This document shows, in pieces, positions 1-8,177 of a stretch of DNA of 64,000 bases. The stretch's first letter is position 1. Each line of letters begins with the position of its first letter. A program made the position numbers and the translations under genes. The notes beneath the pieces are model-generated. The model did no database searches. It was given only the letters and a program-made list of their open reading frames with translations, and was not told the DNA's origin. Source of the DNA: Candidatus Rifleibacteriota bacterium (GTDB taxonomy: Bacteria > Muiribacteriota > Ozemobacteria > Ozemobacterales > Ozemobacteraceae); the NCBI GenBank assembly GCA_015232575.1, contig JADFZL010000012.1, positions 124,001-188,000 of the forward strand, in the 5' to 3' direction.

Positions 1-285
1 TTTTTCAATTCTCACAAGCAATTCTTCTGCAATCGAAATCATCATCTGATAAGCCACAGTCACAGAATTGCCATCGATTTTATCCGGTCTGTCAGGATAC
101 TTTTTTTCGAGGTTTTTTCTGCTTTCTACTTGTTCACGCTTTATTTCAGCAAGGAAATCAGAAACATTCTCTTTTGTACATTGTTTAAAATTATAATCTT
201 TCAATGCTTCAAAATCGGCTTTTGCTATGCTTGAAAAGAACAAAACACATAAAAAAATAAGAAGAACTGATACTCTTTGTTTCAC
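1..285 (-). CDS. Secreted hypothetical protein, 3' end cut by the window edge
   Basis: Open reading frame of 95 codons running off the left edge of the window, so only the N-terminal part is visible. The likely start is GTG at 285, with a G-rich ribosome-binding stretch (gggggtg) a few bases upstream. The first 22 residues (VKQRVSVLLIFLCVLFFSS and on to AKA) form a convincing Sec signal peptide, so the product is exported. The mature part is charged and probably helical. I recognise no domain. No other start fits as well because the hydrophobic segment begins right after this GTG. Confidence 0.6.
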   Translation of the reverse strand, partial: MKQRVSVLLIFLCVLFFSSIAKADFEALKDYNFKQCTKENVSDFLAEIKREQVESRKNLEKKYPDRPDKIDGNSVTVAYQMMISIAEELLVRIEK

Positions 286-364
286 TGTGTTGCACCCCCA
301 ATTATTATATTTTATACAATATTTTTATTTTCTGCAATATGCATAAAAGAGCTTGATTACAGCG

Positions 365-407
365 AAAACCCCTGCTTCAGGCTAAGAGCTGTGAAACAGG
401 GGTTTTT
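365..407 (-). terminator. Rho-independent terminator after the clostripain-like gene
   Basis: Inverted repeat aaaacccctg (365-374) and caggggtttt (397-406) with a T run on both strands. It lies about 15 bases after the stop of the minus-strand gene at 421-1608 and can work in both directions. Confidence 0.7.
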
Positions 408-420
408 CTTTAAATTAACT

Positions 421-1608
421 TTATCTGCCAAGAATCCATTTATCAAGCATTTCGTCCCAATGTGATGCTCCAGAAAAATCAAGCGCTTTATAGAAGGCAT
501 GCCACTGAGAATATTCCGTTGCTGTGGGCCATACAACTGACATGCTTCCCTGAGAGGTAGCCAGCGCAGACTTCAATGATTCCAATGCTTCCCCGGCAAT
601 CTGAACAATAACCTGCTTATTCGAAGCACCTTTGAAATCAGCATAGCCATTTGAAATGGAAGTCAGCATTTTAGGAAGATCCCAGTAACGATCTTTTCCA
701 CCATAAGAAGCGAGACCGTTAAGTCCGAATTTTCTGCCAGTGTCATCCATCGCTTTCAACATCTGAATAGCAAGGTTATCAAGAGCGCCAACTAATTCCT
801 GAGCTCTGGCTGTTCTCCAGCCTGCCATTGTGGAACCGCAATTTCTTACTATTACTTCGGCAAATTTCTCAGTACTCATGGTAACATCTGAAAGAGATTG
901 GGCAATAGTCCGATACGGAAAACCATAAATTGGAGTTGTATCAGGGCTGGCAACGAGTATTTCACAACCTTCCCGAACCTGATAGAGAACTTCAATGCCG
1001 CCGGGCAGACATGCATCTAATCCAAGCAGTTCAAGCTTGCGACCATTGTTCAGACGTTCTGCAAAAGCTTTCAATACCGCTCCGACTTCAAATACTGTAA
1101 GACAATCATTGTCTGTATGATCATAAGATACAAAGCGATCCGGATCAAAATTAACAGCTCCCGGATTAGAACTGGAAACTGAACCGGTACCACGCCATGA
1201 GAAAACACCACTTCCATGACTATTGAGAATTAATGCGTATTTTTTCGCTGGATGTTTTGTAGCAGCCCATTTCAAACAATCCCACAGTGCCTGTGGAGAA
1301 CCGCTGTTCACTTCGCCCAACTTTGCTTCTGTTTTCCAGGTTCTGCCTTCAAGAGACAATCTCAAAGCTCCAGAATAGGAATCTTTCGGACCACGATCAT
1401 CCTGTACAAGAATTTTTGTTCCAGGCTGCTCGCCAACCATAGCCATTGCATTGAGATTACGCGAATTTGCACTGCCAATTGCACCATCATCATCATCGTT
1501 GGACATAAAAACAATTACTGTCCAATCATTCAACGCCCATGAAGTCACCGGACAAAACAAAAAAGAAAGTACAACCATAAAACCACAAAAAACGTGAAGC
1601 TTTTTCAT
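421..1608 (-). CDS. Clostripain-like secreted cysteine peptidase (family C11)
   Basis: Exported cysteine peptidase of the clostripain family, which cleaves after basic residues in known members. The ATG at 1608 is chosen because a ggag ribosome-binding site lies six bases upstream and the protein then begins MKKLHVFCGF, a good signal peptide ending near residue 25. The catalytic dyad is visible as His in LILNSHGSG and Cys in LGLDACLPGG, and the region after it (SPDTTPIYGFPY) is typical of the family. The length of 395 residues fits. It stands alone, with a terminator directly downstream. Known C11 enzymes are activated by calcium and self-cleavage; no clear cleavage site is visible here. The family call is firm, the substrate is unknown. 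Confidence 0.85.
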   Translation of the reverse strand: MKKLHVFCGFMVVLSFLFCPVTSWALNDWTVIVFMSNDDDDGAIGSANSRNLNAMAMVGEQPGTKILVQDDRGPKDSYSGALRLSLEGRTWKTEAKLGEVNSGSPQALWDCLKWAATKHPAKKYALILNSHGSGVFSWRGTGSVSSSNPGAVNFDPDRFVSYDHTDNDCLTVFEVGAVLKAFAERLNNGRKLELLGLDACLPGGIEVLYQVREGCEILVASPDTTPIYGFPYRTIAQSLSDVTMSTEKFAEVIVRNCGSTMAGWRTARAQELVGALDNLAIQMLKAMDDTGRKFGLNGLASYGGKDRYWDLPKMLTSISNGYADFKGASNKQVIVQIAGEALESLKSALATSQGSMSVVWPTATEYSQWHAFYKALDFSGASHWDEMLDKWILGR

Positions 1609-1870
1609 CTCTGTCTCCAAATATTTTATTTAAATTTAGTCAACGTACCAATAATTTTACTTGAGGGAAATAAAGCAAGATTCATGCCAACAACAGCAAA
1701 CTCAAGAAGGAGTGCACCTGAATAATTGAACAGATGCCTTAACTGCTCAGATGAATCGCAACAATCAGCCAAAAATTCGGCATAACAATTTTAAAAATCT
1801 GGCAACTGGTACGTTTTTGACATTTAAGAATCAAGTGTGCTACTGACTCTTAGTACGCAAAATACTAAAT

Positions 1871-2012
1871 AAGGGGTCAAATTTGCATGTTAACTTTTGG
1901 GTGGGCTGTCATCTCGAACGAATGTGAGAGATCTCCATAAATGCTAGATTTCTCCCTTTGGTCGAAATGACATTGATTAATGACCCTTTTATTAAAATTT
2001 GCTGTACTTAGT
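1871..2012. repeat. MITE-like dispersed palindromic repeat (family B), full-length copy
   Basis: Imperfect long palindrome with ends gtcatctcgaacgaatg and ggtcgaaatgac, flanked by conserved arms (aaggggtcaaatttgc on the left, attaaaatttgctgtactta on the right). The same arms flank the copies at 31764-31876 and 57883-58010, so the repeat unit is about 130-140 bp. It lies in the 620-bp gap between the clostripain-like gene and the kinase at 2228. Apart from this and the ccgtggt repeat at 2144-2184 I see nothing in that gap. Confidence 0.75.
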
Positions 2013-2143
2013 TAGAGCGATAGTTTAAATCTTTTAACTGATTAAGAATAATAAATATCTACTCAATAAATGGTGGAAGTGAAAAGGACCCCGAATTATT
2101 GAGTTGATACAATAATAACTTTTTTATAGAAAAAATCTGCTGT

Positions 2144-2184
2144 TCTCCGTGGTCTTCCGTGGTCTTCCGTGGTTTTCCGTGGTT
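2144..2184. repeat. Short tandem ccgtggt-type repeat (family C)
   Basis: Three to four consecutive copies of a 10-bp unit, tccgtggtct / tccgtggttt. Near-identical strings occur at 17944-17973 and 52794-52823. Non-coding, between the repeat at 1871-2012 and the end of the kinase gene. Confidence 0.6.
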
Positions 2185-2227
2185 AAAAATCAGAGCTTTT
2201 TTGAGTATCAGTTAAATGGAAAATATC

Positions 2228-3319
2228 TCACGATGCTTCTGGCGATTTTTCAGAAGGTATTGTGAAGTAAAAAGTTGCGCCGACATTTTCTTCGCCTTTT
2301 GCCCATATTTTTCCGCCATGCTTTTGAATAATTCTCTGGGAAATGAACATGCCCAGGCCGGTTCCTTCAAAATCTTTTGCCGAATGAAGGCGCTGAAAGG
2401 CTCCGAATAGTTTATTTTCGTATTTCATGTCGAATCCGGCACCGCTATCTTTTACGAAGTAAGCATATTCTTTTTTGTTCTTTATAACACCTACTTCAAT
2501 TATTATCTTGTCTTTTTTGGAACTGTACTTCCAGGCATTGTTTATTAAATTGGTTACTACAACTCGAATCAACTCTTGATCTGCAGTTATTTCCATTCCA
2601 GGAGCAACTTTAATCTCAGCCGGCACCAAAGGTAACGATTCGGATAAACTTGTACAAACCTCTTCTGCCATTTTGCTCAGATCGAATTTGCTGATTTTCA
2701 ACTCAGAGCTTGAAATAAAAGAAAATCTGAGCAGATTGCTCACGAGGTTTTCCAGGTTGGTGCAACTGCTGTTTATTTTTTCAATGTTTTTTCGATCAGT
2801 TTCATCAATTTTTTCTGCACAATCTTCAAGAAGAATCTGAGAAACACCTTTTATTATTCTTAATGGTGCACGAACATCGTGTGATATCGCCAGACAAAAT
2901 GATTCAAGTTCCCTGTTTTTAGCCTGAAGCTCTTTGTGTGCTATCCGCAACGCGATATGATTTTTAACACGGCCCCTTACAGTCTCAGGACAGATAGGCT
3001 TCGTTATATAATCAACCGCACCGATTTCAAGAGCCCTGGTTTCACTGTACTTTTCGGTAAGTGCTGTTACAAAAATAACCGGAACATCTTTTAATTTCTC
3101 GTCTTCTTTTAAACGGGAACAAGTTTCAAATCCATCCATCTCCGGCATCATCACATCAAGAAGAATAAGGTCTGGATTAGTTTTCAGTGCTAATTCAATA
3201 CCTCTTTTTCCGCTTGTCGCAAATCTGATTTCATAATCATCTTCAAGAAGCCTGGCCAGGATCTGTATGTTTTCCACCATATCATCAATAATTAAAATCT
3301 GTTCTGTTACTTTACTCAT
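2228..3319 (-). CDS. Receiver domain fused to a histidine kinase
   Basis: Soluble cytoplasmic signalling protein of 363 residues. Residues 6-120 form a receiver domain with acidic residues IDDM near the N-terminus, phospho-acceptor D55 in ILLDVMMPEMDG, and K107 in ITKP. A HisKA dimerisation domain follows, with phospho-acceptor H147 in AISHDVRAPL. An ATPase domain follows with N box NLINNAWKYSS, G1 box DSGAGFDM and G2 box GTGLGMFISQ. There is no membrane segment, so its input is presumably phosphoryl transfer from the hybrid kinase encoded just upstream, whose gene overlaps it by 8 bases. The final output partner is not encoded nearby. Receiver-first kinases of this type can act as relay or branching nodes; that role is inference. 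Confidence 0.9.
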   Translation of the reverse strand: MSKVTEQILIIDDMVENIQILARLLEDDYEIRFATSGKRGIELALKTNPDLILLDVMMPEMDGFETCSRLKEDEKLKDVPVIFVTALTEKYSETRALEIGAVDYITKPICPETVRGRVKNHIALRIAHKELQAKNRELESFCLAISHDVRAPLRIIKGVSQILLEDCAEKIDETDRKNIEKINSSCTNLENLVSNLLRFSFISSSELKISKFDLSKMAEEVCTSLSESLPLVPAEIKVAPGMEITADQELIRVVVTNLINNAWKYSSKKDKIIIEVGVIKNKKEYAYFVKDSGAGFDMKYENKLFGAFQRLHSAKDFEGTGLGMFISQRIIQKHGGKIWAKGEENVGATFYFTIPSEKSPEAS

Positions 3320-6300
3320 TAATCTCTCCGTCGATTACAATTTTCATGTGAAAAGCTGTTTTAAGTAGAGATTGTAAAGCCTTTTCAAAATCAAATTTTT
3401 CCATGTACTCTTCAATTAATCTCATTTCATTTTCAAATTCTGTATCAGCAAGCAAAGTTAGAATTTTTCTGACAAGTTTATTTGCAGAATAACTATTGTC
3501 TTTCAGCGCAACAACGAGATCTGAAAACAGTTCAGAAACAACGGCCAGATCGATTTCTTCGATTTTCTTTGTCGGGCTCATCAGAATCGTACTTTTAGAC
3601 TCTTTATGATATGCCTTCAACTGTGCAATGGCATCCATTAGAGCTGTAAAATGTTTTTTTGTGTTCAAAAGCGCATTGCTGTAATCAGGCTTTTCCGGAT
3701 TTTTCAAAAGGCTCTCAAATTCCCGTACAGATTGGAAAAGATTAAAAGCAGAAATATTCCCTGCGACACCTTTTAATGAATGCAGCGTTTTTAACACATT
3801 CTCAAGCTCATTATTTTCAAGATAACTCTGAATCTTCTGAAGTGCATCAGCATGATTTGCGTAAAAATCAAAAAGTACTTTTCTGAAAAGCTGCCTGTCA
3901 CCTCTTATCCGGGCAAGCGCTTCATCAAGTTTGATAACATTTAATATTGATGAAAATGCAATTTTGTCTGACAGAATTTTATCATCTGCTGATTTTTCAT
4001 GCATTTCTTGTGTTTTTTCTGGAAGTTTTTCACACGGTTTTACCCACCTCTTCAGAATATCAAAAAGCTTTTCCGGGTCCATGGGCTTAGACAGAAAATC
4101 ATCCATTCCGCTTTCTGCACATTTTTCCCTCTCATCCTGATAAACATGAGCGGTCATTGCAGCAATTGGAAGATCCGGATACTTCGATTTAATTAATTTT
4201 GTGGCTTCGTGCCCATCCATTTTCGGCATTTGAAGATCCATGAAAACAATGTCAAATTGCTCACTCCTGTTATTAATTCTGTTTACAGCTTCCAGGCCGT
4301 CTTCGGCAATTTCAACCTGCATACCAGCACTTTTGAGAAAACCCTGTGCGATTTTCTGATTTATTTTGTTATCTTCAACAACAAGAGCTTTTCTTCCTGA
4401 AAAATAATTATCATTTTTTAAAGAGTCATCCTTCCTGACAGTATTCGGGCTCACTGCTGCTTCCTCGCCAAAAATTGTCAGAATGACATCCAAAAGAGTT
4501 GAAGGTTTAACTGGTTTATGAAGAACCGCATCAAAAAGGGAAGAATTCAAATCACTTCCGATTTCCTCATTTCCAAAAGCACTTACTAAAACAATATGCA
4601 GAGGCTCAGAAAAAGCTATTTCATCTTTAATTTTTCTAGCAGCTTCGCAACCATTTAATTCAGGCATTTTCCAATCCATGAGAATCAGTTTGTAATGAGG
4701 CTCTCCTGAAGACTGTGAAGTTCTTTTTAATTCCTCAATCGCCTCAAAACCGCTGGATACAGTTTTTGCATTAAGGGAAAATGATTCAAGCTGAGATTGC
4801 AGAATGTCTCGGCAACTTTTATTATCATCTGCTACTAGTACACGCATTCCCTGAAAATCGCCCTGGAATAGTTCTCCGGGCTTACTCTTTTTGCCGGAAT
4901 AAGGAAAATCTGCTGAAAAAATAAACTTTGTACCAACATCAGGAACACTTTCAACACAAATCTGTCCTCCCATCTTCTCCAGCAAAGCTTTTGTAATAGC
5001 AAGCCCCAGACCAGTCCCACCATATTTTCTTGTGATAGAGGTGTCAGCCTGCGTAAAAGATTGAAAGAGTTGAGAAACTTGTTCCTGAGTCATTCCTATT
5101 CCAGTATCCTGAACACAGAATTGAAGAGTCGCAATGCGTTTCTGTGTGTCATCTTTCAAACACCGAATAGAAATGATTACCTCACCGGAATTGGTAAATT
5201 TTACCGCATTACTCACGAGGTTAATTAATATTTGTCCGAGTCTGAGCGGATCACCCGTAACTCTCAGAGGAAGACATGGTTCCAAATCAAAAAGGACTTC
5301 CAGTTCCTTCTGGGTGGCTTGAAATCCTATAATGTTGGCAACACCGTCCAGCACCTCATCCAGCCGGAATTCGACTGATTCAAGTTCCAGTTTTCCTGCT
5401 TCAATCTTGGAAAAATCAAGAATATCATTGATGATCGTTAACAGGGAATTCCCTGAAAAAAGAATTTTCTCGAGATAGTTTCTCTGATTTGGATTCGTTT
5501 CTGCTTTCAGTGCCAGATGACTCATTCCAATGATAGCATTCATGGGAGTGCGGATTTCGTGACTCATATTAGCAAGAAAATTGCTTTTGGCAACATTCGC
5601 ACATTCAGCTTTTTCTTTCAGTTCGTTTTCCTTGATAAGCGAATTTTCCAGCTGTTTATTCATCTCCCTTAATATTTCTGCCTGTTCGCTTATCTGGCGG
5701 GCGAGAGCTTCACGCGTAAAAATCTCATTTTTGAGACTGGTAATTGAAGTTTTGAGATTTTCGACCATGAGATTAAAGGATTTTCCAAGTTCTCCAATCT
5801 CGTCATTTGATGAGGCATCAACCTGCATCTGTAAATTTCCCCTGGTTATTTCCATAACGACATTTCTCAATTCTGACAATGGCCTGGAAAGAAATAACGA
5901 AAAGAGATAAGCCAGAATAGCTGCAATAGCAACACCTGGAATTCCAATCATAAGCCATTCATTTCTTACCGCATCAATTGGTGCTCTTATGATTCGAGTG
6001 GGCGTATGTATGAACAATACCCAGCCATTTCCGGGAAAATCAAGGTATCCTCGTTCACGACAGAAAAACAAAATAGATTTTTCTCCGGTATGACAAATAT
6101 GTTCGTCAATATAACCGGGTTTATCCATATTTAGATCTTTCAGAAATTTCCATTCATCCGCCATTTCTTTTAAAATTCCTTTGTTATCATGGTCGGAATA
6201 GAGTAAAATTCCTTTTTTGTCCATTAAATCAATAAATACTTCCTCGCCTTCATTTTCCTGATTGTCAGCATTCCTAACGATATCGTTCAATCTATCAATT

Positions 6301-6824
6301 GACATTCTGGCTACGACAACACCAATCTGTATTCCATCGTTGTCTTTAACAGGCGCAGAAAAGTAAATCATTGGAACCTTCAAGCCTTCGGAAATTCGAA
6401 CATCCTCTGCAATGCTTATTTTTCCATGAAGCGCGGCATCCATATTTTTTTTCAGAGAATGCCTTAATCCCAATGATACGCCAGAAGTATCTGCAATTCT
6501 CCTGAGGTCCATATCGAAAAAAGAAAGTGAAAAATAGGTTTTATAGCTGTTCCTGTACAAAATCAATTTTCTGGTAATTTCAGCCGGAGTTGAATCTCTG
6601 GAAGTCAGTACTGAATCCTGAGAAATTACTTTCATATCGCACATTCTTTCAAAAAAATGGCGGTCGAATTTATCAAGAATGTTTATTCCAATAATGCGCA
6701 GATCTTTTTTTGCAAGTTTTTCCAGAGTTTTTACATTGGAATTCCATGTAAAATAATAAATTACTCCGGCAAAAAAAAGGCCAGTGAGTATTATGGCAGT
6801 GGCAAATTTACCAAGAAATTTCAT
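3312..6824 (-). CDS. Membrane hybrid histidine kinase with two receivers and an Hpt domain
   Basis: Phosphorelay sensor of 1170 residues. An N-terminal membrane segment (residues 5-25) is followed by a periplasmic region of about 260 residues that looks like a double-Cache sensor, a second membrane segment near residue 290, and a HAMP linker. The HisKA histidine is near residue 421 (MSHEIRTPMNAI). The ATPase domain has DTGIGM and GGTGLGLAIT. Two receivers follow, with aspartates near 715 (LMDWKMPELNG) and 863 (FMDLQMPKMDG), then a C-terminal Hpt domain with His near 1014 (LKTLHSLKG). The gene overlaps the binding-protein gene upstream by 4 bases and the receiver-kinase gene downstream by 8, which strongly suggests one translationally coupled operon. 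Both receivers keep their acidic pockets. Confidence 0.92.
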   Translation of the reverse strand: MKFLGKFATAIILTGLFFAGVIYYFTWNSNVKTLEKLAKKDLRIIGINILDKFDRHFFERMCDMKVISQDSVLTSRDSTPAEITRKLILYRNSYKTYFSLSFFDMDLRRIADTSGVSLGLRHSLKKNMDAALHGKISIAEDVRISEGLKVPMIYFSAPVKDNDGIQIGVVVARMSIDRLNDIVRNADNQENEGEEVFIDLMDKKGILLYSDHDNKGILKEMADEWKFLKDLNMDKPGYIDEHICHTGEKSILFFCRERGYLDFPGNGWVLFIHTPTRIIRAPIDAVRNEWLMIGIPGVAIAAILAYLFSLFLSRPLSELRNVVMEITRGNLQMQVDASSNDEIGELGKSFNLMVENLKTSITSLKNEIFTREALARQISEQAEILREMNKQLENSLIKENELKEKAECANVAKSNFLANMSHEIRTPMNAIIGMSHLALKAETNPNQRNYLEKILFSGNSLLTIINDILDFSKIEAGKLELESVEFRLDEVLDGVANIIGFQATQKELEVLFDLEPCLPLRVTGDPLRLGQILINLVSNAVKFTNSGEVIISIRCLKDDTQKRIATLQFCVQDTGIGMTQEQVSQLFQSFTQADTSITRKYGGTGLGLAITKALLEKMGGQICVESVPDVGTKFIFSADFPYSGKKSKPGELFQGDFQGMRVLVADDNKSCRDILQSQLESFSLNAKTVSSGFEAIEELKRTSQSSGEPHYKLILMDWKMPELNGCEAARKIKDEIAFSEPLHIVLVSAFGNEEIGSDLNSSLFDAVLHKPVKPSTLLDVILTIFGEEAAVSPNTVRKDDSLKNDNYFSGRKALVVEDNKINQKIAQGFLKSAGMQVEIAEDGLEAVNRINNRSEQFDIVFMDLQMPKMDGHEATKLIKSKYPDLPIAAMTAHVYQDEREKCAESGMDDFLSKPMDPEKLFDILKRWVKPCEKLPEKTQEMHEKSADDKILSDKIAFSSILNVIKLDEALARIRGDRQLFRKVLFDFYANHADALQKIQSYLENNELENVLKTLHSLKGVAGNISAFNLFQSVREFESLLKNPEKPDYSNALLNTKKHFTALMDAIAQLKAYHKESKSTILMSPTKKIEEIDLAVVSELFSDLVVALKDNSYSANKLVRKILTLLADTEFENEMRLIEEYMEKFDFEKALQSLLKTAFHMKIVIDGEINE

Positions 6825-7858
6825 TTTCCCGCCAGGTTTTTTATAAATTTTGGTTCCACGATATCACTCATTTCGATTTTCTGTGTGAGTTGACCACGAT
6901 TCAGATAGAAATCGACGACAAGTGAACCGGCAGTGAAAAGTGAAGGTCCGGCAGTCGTTGAAGCAGTGGCTGAAGCCGATGCAACAGTCGCAGAAGGCAT
7001 TTTTTCGGTCATCATTGCAAGATTATCATTTAAACCGGTTGAGCACACACCATCAAGTCCTGAAGCCATTTCTTCAACACTCATGTTCATTTTGGATGCC
7101 ATAATCTTAAGTGATTCTTCACGATTCTTTTTCTGGTCATCCTGGGCTTCAACAAGCGATTTTACTATTGCCTGAACGTCCTCAGATCTTTCTGCAATTA
7201 CTTTATTTTTTAAAAACAGAACATCTGTTATTATTCCAGGCGTATCACCAGCTCTGGCAAGGACTTTATAGCCCTTTTTCAAAGCCTGTGATTTTTCAGG
7301 TTCCCAGGTGTGGCCCGCATCAATCTTCTTTGCATCCAGAGCTTCAAGCACGTCAAGCGCCGGAATATTTTCGAATTTTACTCTGCCTTCTTCTAAACCG
7401 GCAGATATTATAGAATTCAGAACAAAAACATGTGAAAAGCTGTTGAAACCTTCAACTGAGACAGTTTTTCCATCAAGTTCAGCAAGAGATTGAATTTCAG
7501 GACGCCCAATGATCACGTCTCCATCAATTGAATAATCAGCTATGTAAATAATACTGGCTTTAACATTTTTTGAGGCAAACTGAACAATGCTTCCCATCGA
7601 GTCAAAAACACCGTCAACTTCGCCATTGATGAACAACTCCTGAGATTCCTGCGGACTTGTTTTTAATATCAGTTCAACATCAACATTATTCTTTTTATAA
7701 AAACCTTTTTCCTGTGCAAGAAATGCATGAGCATAGCCAGGCCAGACATTTATGGCAATTTTAACGGCTTTTTTTTCAACCGGGTTCTGACCACAACCGC
7801 CGATTCCAGTAAGACAAACTGCCAAAACAAAAACCAACATAATCAACGCGACTCTCAT
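6821..7858 (-). CDS. Substrate-binding lipoprotein of the SsuA/TauA/ThiY type
   Basis: Periplasmic binding protein of 345 residues. The signal peptide ends in a lipobox, LTGIGGCG, so it is probably a lipoprotein. The segment IAINVWPGYAHAFLAQEKGFY is typical of the nitrate/sulfonate/taurine/thiamine-precursor binding family. Near residue 295 there is a low-complexity Ala/Ser/Thr insert (SATVASASATASTTAG) before the last helix. A strong aaaggagg site precedes the ATG. No ABC permease or ATPase is encoded nearby. Instead the next gene, overlapping by 4 bases, is a hybrid kinase with a periplasmic domain. I infer that this lipoprotein presents a ligand to the kinase rather than feeding a transporter. 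The ligand cannot be read from sequence. Confidence 0.88.
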   Translation of the reverse strand: MRVALIMLVFVLAVCLTGIGGCGQNPVEKKAVKIAINVWPGYAHAFLAQEKGFYKKNNVDVELILKTSPQESQELFINGEVDGVFDSMGSIVQFASKNVKASIIYIADYSIDGDVIIGRPEIQSLAELDGKTVSVEGFNSFSHVFVLNSIISAGLEEGRVKFENIPALDVLEALDAKKIDAGHTWEPEKSQALKKGYKVLARAGDTPGIITDVLFLKNKVIAERSEDVQAIVKSLVEAQDDQKKNREESLKIMASKMNMSVEEMASGLDGVCSTGLNDNLAMMTEKMPSATVASASATASTTAGPSLFTAGSLVVDFYLNRGQLTQKIEMSDIVEPKFIKNLAGK

Positions 7859-7868
7859 TTATACCTCC

Positions 7869-8134
7869 TTTTAGAGAGGGGGCACGCGCCCCCTCTCGAC
7901 GGTCGAACAAGTTCGACCATCTCACTCCCCGCGGTCGAGCACTTTGTGCTCTCCGCTTATTTGAGAGTGCCGTTCGAGCATCTCACTCCCCGCGGTCGAG
8001 CACTTTGTGCTCTCCGTTTTCATGAGAGTGCCGTTCGAGCATCTCACTCACTGCGGTCGAGCACTTTGTGCTCTCCGCTTTCATGAGAGTGCCGTTCGTG
8101 CATCTAACTCCACACGGTCGAGCTTGTTCGACCC
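7869..8134. repeat. Triple-palindrome repeat array (family A) upstream of the binding-lipoprotein gene
   Basis: Starts with the self-complementary block gagagggggcacgcgccccc followed by tctc, then ggtcgaacaagttcgacc, then gagcactttgtgctc. The last part is repeated about three times as a 61-bp unit (starts near 7919, 7981, 8041 and a partial one at 8102), ending in ggtcgagcttgttcgacc. It begins only about ten bases upstream of the ATG at 7858, next to the ribosome-binding site, so it must form the 5' leader if transcription begins beyond it. It has no protein-coding sense in any frame that I trust. Confidence 0.8.
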
Positions 8135-8177
8135 GGTAAAATATTCTAGCATAAGACTAATAACCAGTAAACATCAA

